Assembly: GCF_002706745.1 (NCBI RefSeq)
Contig: NZ_CP017702.1
Span: 2,487,840 to 2,551,839 of the forward strand
Source of the DNA: Companilactobacillus farciminis KCTC 3681 = DSM 20184
GTDB lineage: Bacteria; Bacillota; Bacilli; Lactobacillales; Lactobacillaceae
Direction: 5' to 3'
DNA length: 64,000 nt
Shown here: positions 62,379 through 64,000 of the stretch, piece after piece
Position numbering within the stretch: the stretch's first letter is position 1
Layout of the letters: each line of letters starts with the position of its first letter
Program-made: the position numbers and the translations under genes
The notes under the pieces: model-generated
Database searches by the model: none
What the model was told of the DNA's origin: nothing
The model's input: the letters and a program-made list of their open reading frames with translations, nothing else

Positions 62379-64000
62379 GTGAAATTTTTAGACATGCTAC
62401 GCAAAATTGATGAGAAACCAGAGCAAACTCCAAACCCTGCTCCCGATTCTCCTAAAAAGGACGAAAATCCTAGTCAAAGTACTGATCAAAAGGCCTCTAC
62501 ACCAGTAGCTGAGCCCGAAAAGAAAGAGGAAAATCTTCCTGTGTCAGTTCACGATAAACGCATCAATATCGAAGAACAAATGAATGACCTTTCACATCAA
62601 TACGCTAAATTGAGAAATGATCTCAAAACTAATCTTTTCACTGAAAAAGATGAATTTGAAGCCAAAAAAGCTACTTTAGACAAATATCTAGAAACTCTCA
62701 AGCGCGATGAAAAAGAATCAAACGAAAAATTAGCTAATACGAAAGCACAAAACGATGATGCTGCTAAAGAACATCTCGCTAGCGTGAATGCTGATCGTAA
62801 AGAACAAGAAAATCTTCAAAACTTCAATCAGAATTAAATGATCTCAACTCTGAAATCAACACTAAGACTGCCAAGTTAGAATCACTTCAAAGCGATTTAG
62901 CTAAGAATGAACATCTGAAACTGACATGTCTGATTCCATCAAAGAAGAAAAAGACTTACAAAAAATGATGGTTTTGATGGAGAAACAAAAGAACTCTATC
63001 AATACTCTCTATGATGAAAGAAAAGACCTCAAGGGTCAAATAAATAGTGTCCAAGAAACTATTACACAATTAAATGGTCAAGCAGATGACTTAAATAGCA
63101 ATATTAGTCAAGTCAACTCTAAGATCAATGACCTTAAACAAAAAGCTAATGAAATCGACGACAAGATGAAGAGTGACCACAACTACCGTGTTGAAACTAT
63201 CGGCGGTTTGGAACGTCACCTTCAAAGTCTAGCTGAAGAACATCAAAAGATTGATGGTGAGCTTGCTGAAGTCAACGACAATATTGCTTATATCACTAAA
63301 TATATCAAAGATGTCTTCCATTCAGCTTATTTGGTACGCGACGTTTACTTAGATAAAGATGAGGAATACTACGTGGCTGCTGACGATTTTGAATCCGATA
63401 CAGCTAAGAACGATTTGTTCGGAATGGTTGATTACCTAGAAACTAAATTGCAAAAACCAGTTACAGTTGTTTCTACTTTCTACAACAATCACATTCATGA
63501 CATTATCGATGCTAAAGCCAAAACTAGTCACTTGCCAATTCCTAATGTCGTTAATATCTTTGATCAACTTCAAACTAGTTCTAACCCAACTGACAAAAAG
63601 GTCGCAATTCCTGAAAATACCGATTGGGTAACGAGAACTGACGTTGAATCTCAAGATACTTTCATTTATGACCAAAAACAAACGCTTCTAATGACTGTTG
63701 AATACTTTGACAAACTAATCGACCGTATTAATTACTACAAGAACGATCAAGTTGTTAAAACTAATATTTATAACGGCGATGGTCAATTATCATCTACTCA
63801 AAACTTCAACAAGAACAAAGAACTTTCAGAACAAAACTTCTATCGTACTGATGGTTCAATCGTTTTGACAGTTATCTTTGAAAAGAATCAAGCCGTAAGT
63901 TTCCAATTGTTCGATAAGAATGGCTTGTTGGAACACGACTTCAACGAAAAATCTGAATTGATCACTTGGTGGTTGAAGAACATCACTCCAAATACTGAAA
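62379..64000 (+). pseudogene. Long coiled-coil protein, frameshifted and cut by window edge
   Basis: Starts GTG at 62379, 8 nt after GGGGGA. N-terminal 55 residues rich in Pro, Lys, Glu; then a long Lys/Glu/Asp/Asn coiled coil (to about 63180) with heptad-like spacing; then a mixed alpha/beta region to the window edge. Two breaks: about 62820 (ENLQ / LQSELNDLNSE) and about 62912 (LAKNE / SETDMSDSIKEEKD); after the second the frame is open to the end. The last part (YRTDGSIVLTVIFEKNQAVS, FQLFDKNGLLEHDF) recalls the beta-rich N-terminal domain of TarM/GtfA-like glycosyltransferases, an uncertain resemblance. The C-terminus is outside the window. Confidence 0.6.

Overview
The window is one continuous stretch of a low-GC, gene-dense Firmicute chromosome. 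The gene repertoire points to Lactobacillaceae: suf operon fragment, PepC, CydABCD without an obvious full menaquinone pathway, MurE with a non-DNPR motif, DUF975/DUF951/DUF1129 proteins, an LPXTG adhesin and ECF-type transport. From memory only, the gene order resembles the Companilactobacillus (alimentarius/farciminis) group; I could not test this. No rRNA, tRNA or CRISPR array was seen.

Layout. 1-3.2 kb: sufC-sufD-sufS on the minus strand, sufS cut by the window edge. 3.3-6.3 kb: a CnaB-repeat LPXTG surface protein. 6.3-15.5 kb: amino-acid and redox metabolism (ProX-type deacylase, Rgg regulator, two amino-acid permeases, nitroreductase, succinate-semialdehyde dehydrogenase, AEC carrier, MalY-type lyase). 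15.6-27 kb: guaB, a MurJ/SpoVB-type flippase, a ROK fructokinase and a Zn/Mn ABC transporter. Among these lies a family of about 170-nt multi-hairpin repeats, one copy split by an IS150-type insertion sequence. 27-33 kb: a cell-wall block (lipoprotein, Asp/Glu racemase, MurE, DacA, two-component system). 33.2-36 kb: a thiol-redox block (FrnE-like DsbA, TrxB, ArsR-rhodanese regulator with paired operators). 36-40.7 kb: the origin-associated block DUF1129-ychF-DUF951-parB-parA-rsmG. A parS-like site lies at 27.75 kb. 41-52.7 kb: assorted metabolic, regulatory and membrane genes (CopY-like repressor, EAL protein, PepC, GatD-like amidotransferase, AckA, ECF S component, ProC, two tandem DUF975 proteins, TipAL-like MerR, pyridoxine/HMP kinase, an Asn/Gln-rich membrane protein). 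53.1-61 kb: cydABCD followed by a polyprenyl diphosphate synthase and menA, a cluster for bd-oxidase respiration, probably with exogenous quinone precursor and haem. 61-64 kb: a second acetate kinase and the start of a long coiled-coil protein.

Two things stand out. First, the structured repeats at 15.6-18.4 and 24.7-27.0 kb have stems whose sequence differs between copies while complementarity is kept, with conserved loop and junction motifs. That is the pattern expected of a selected structured RNA or single-stranded DNA element. Second, every protein gene from 57.6 kb to the right edge carries one or more single-base frameshifts, several in homopolymers, while the preceding 57 kb has essentially none. 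I read this as local sequence error, so those genes are annotated as single frameshifted loci.
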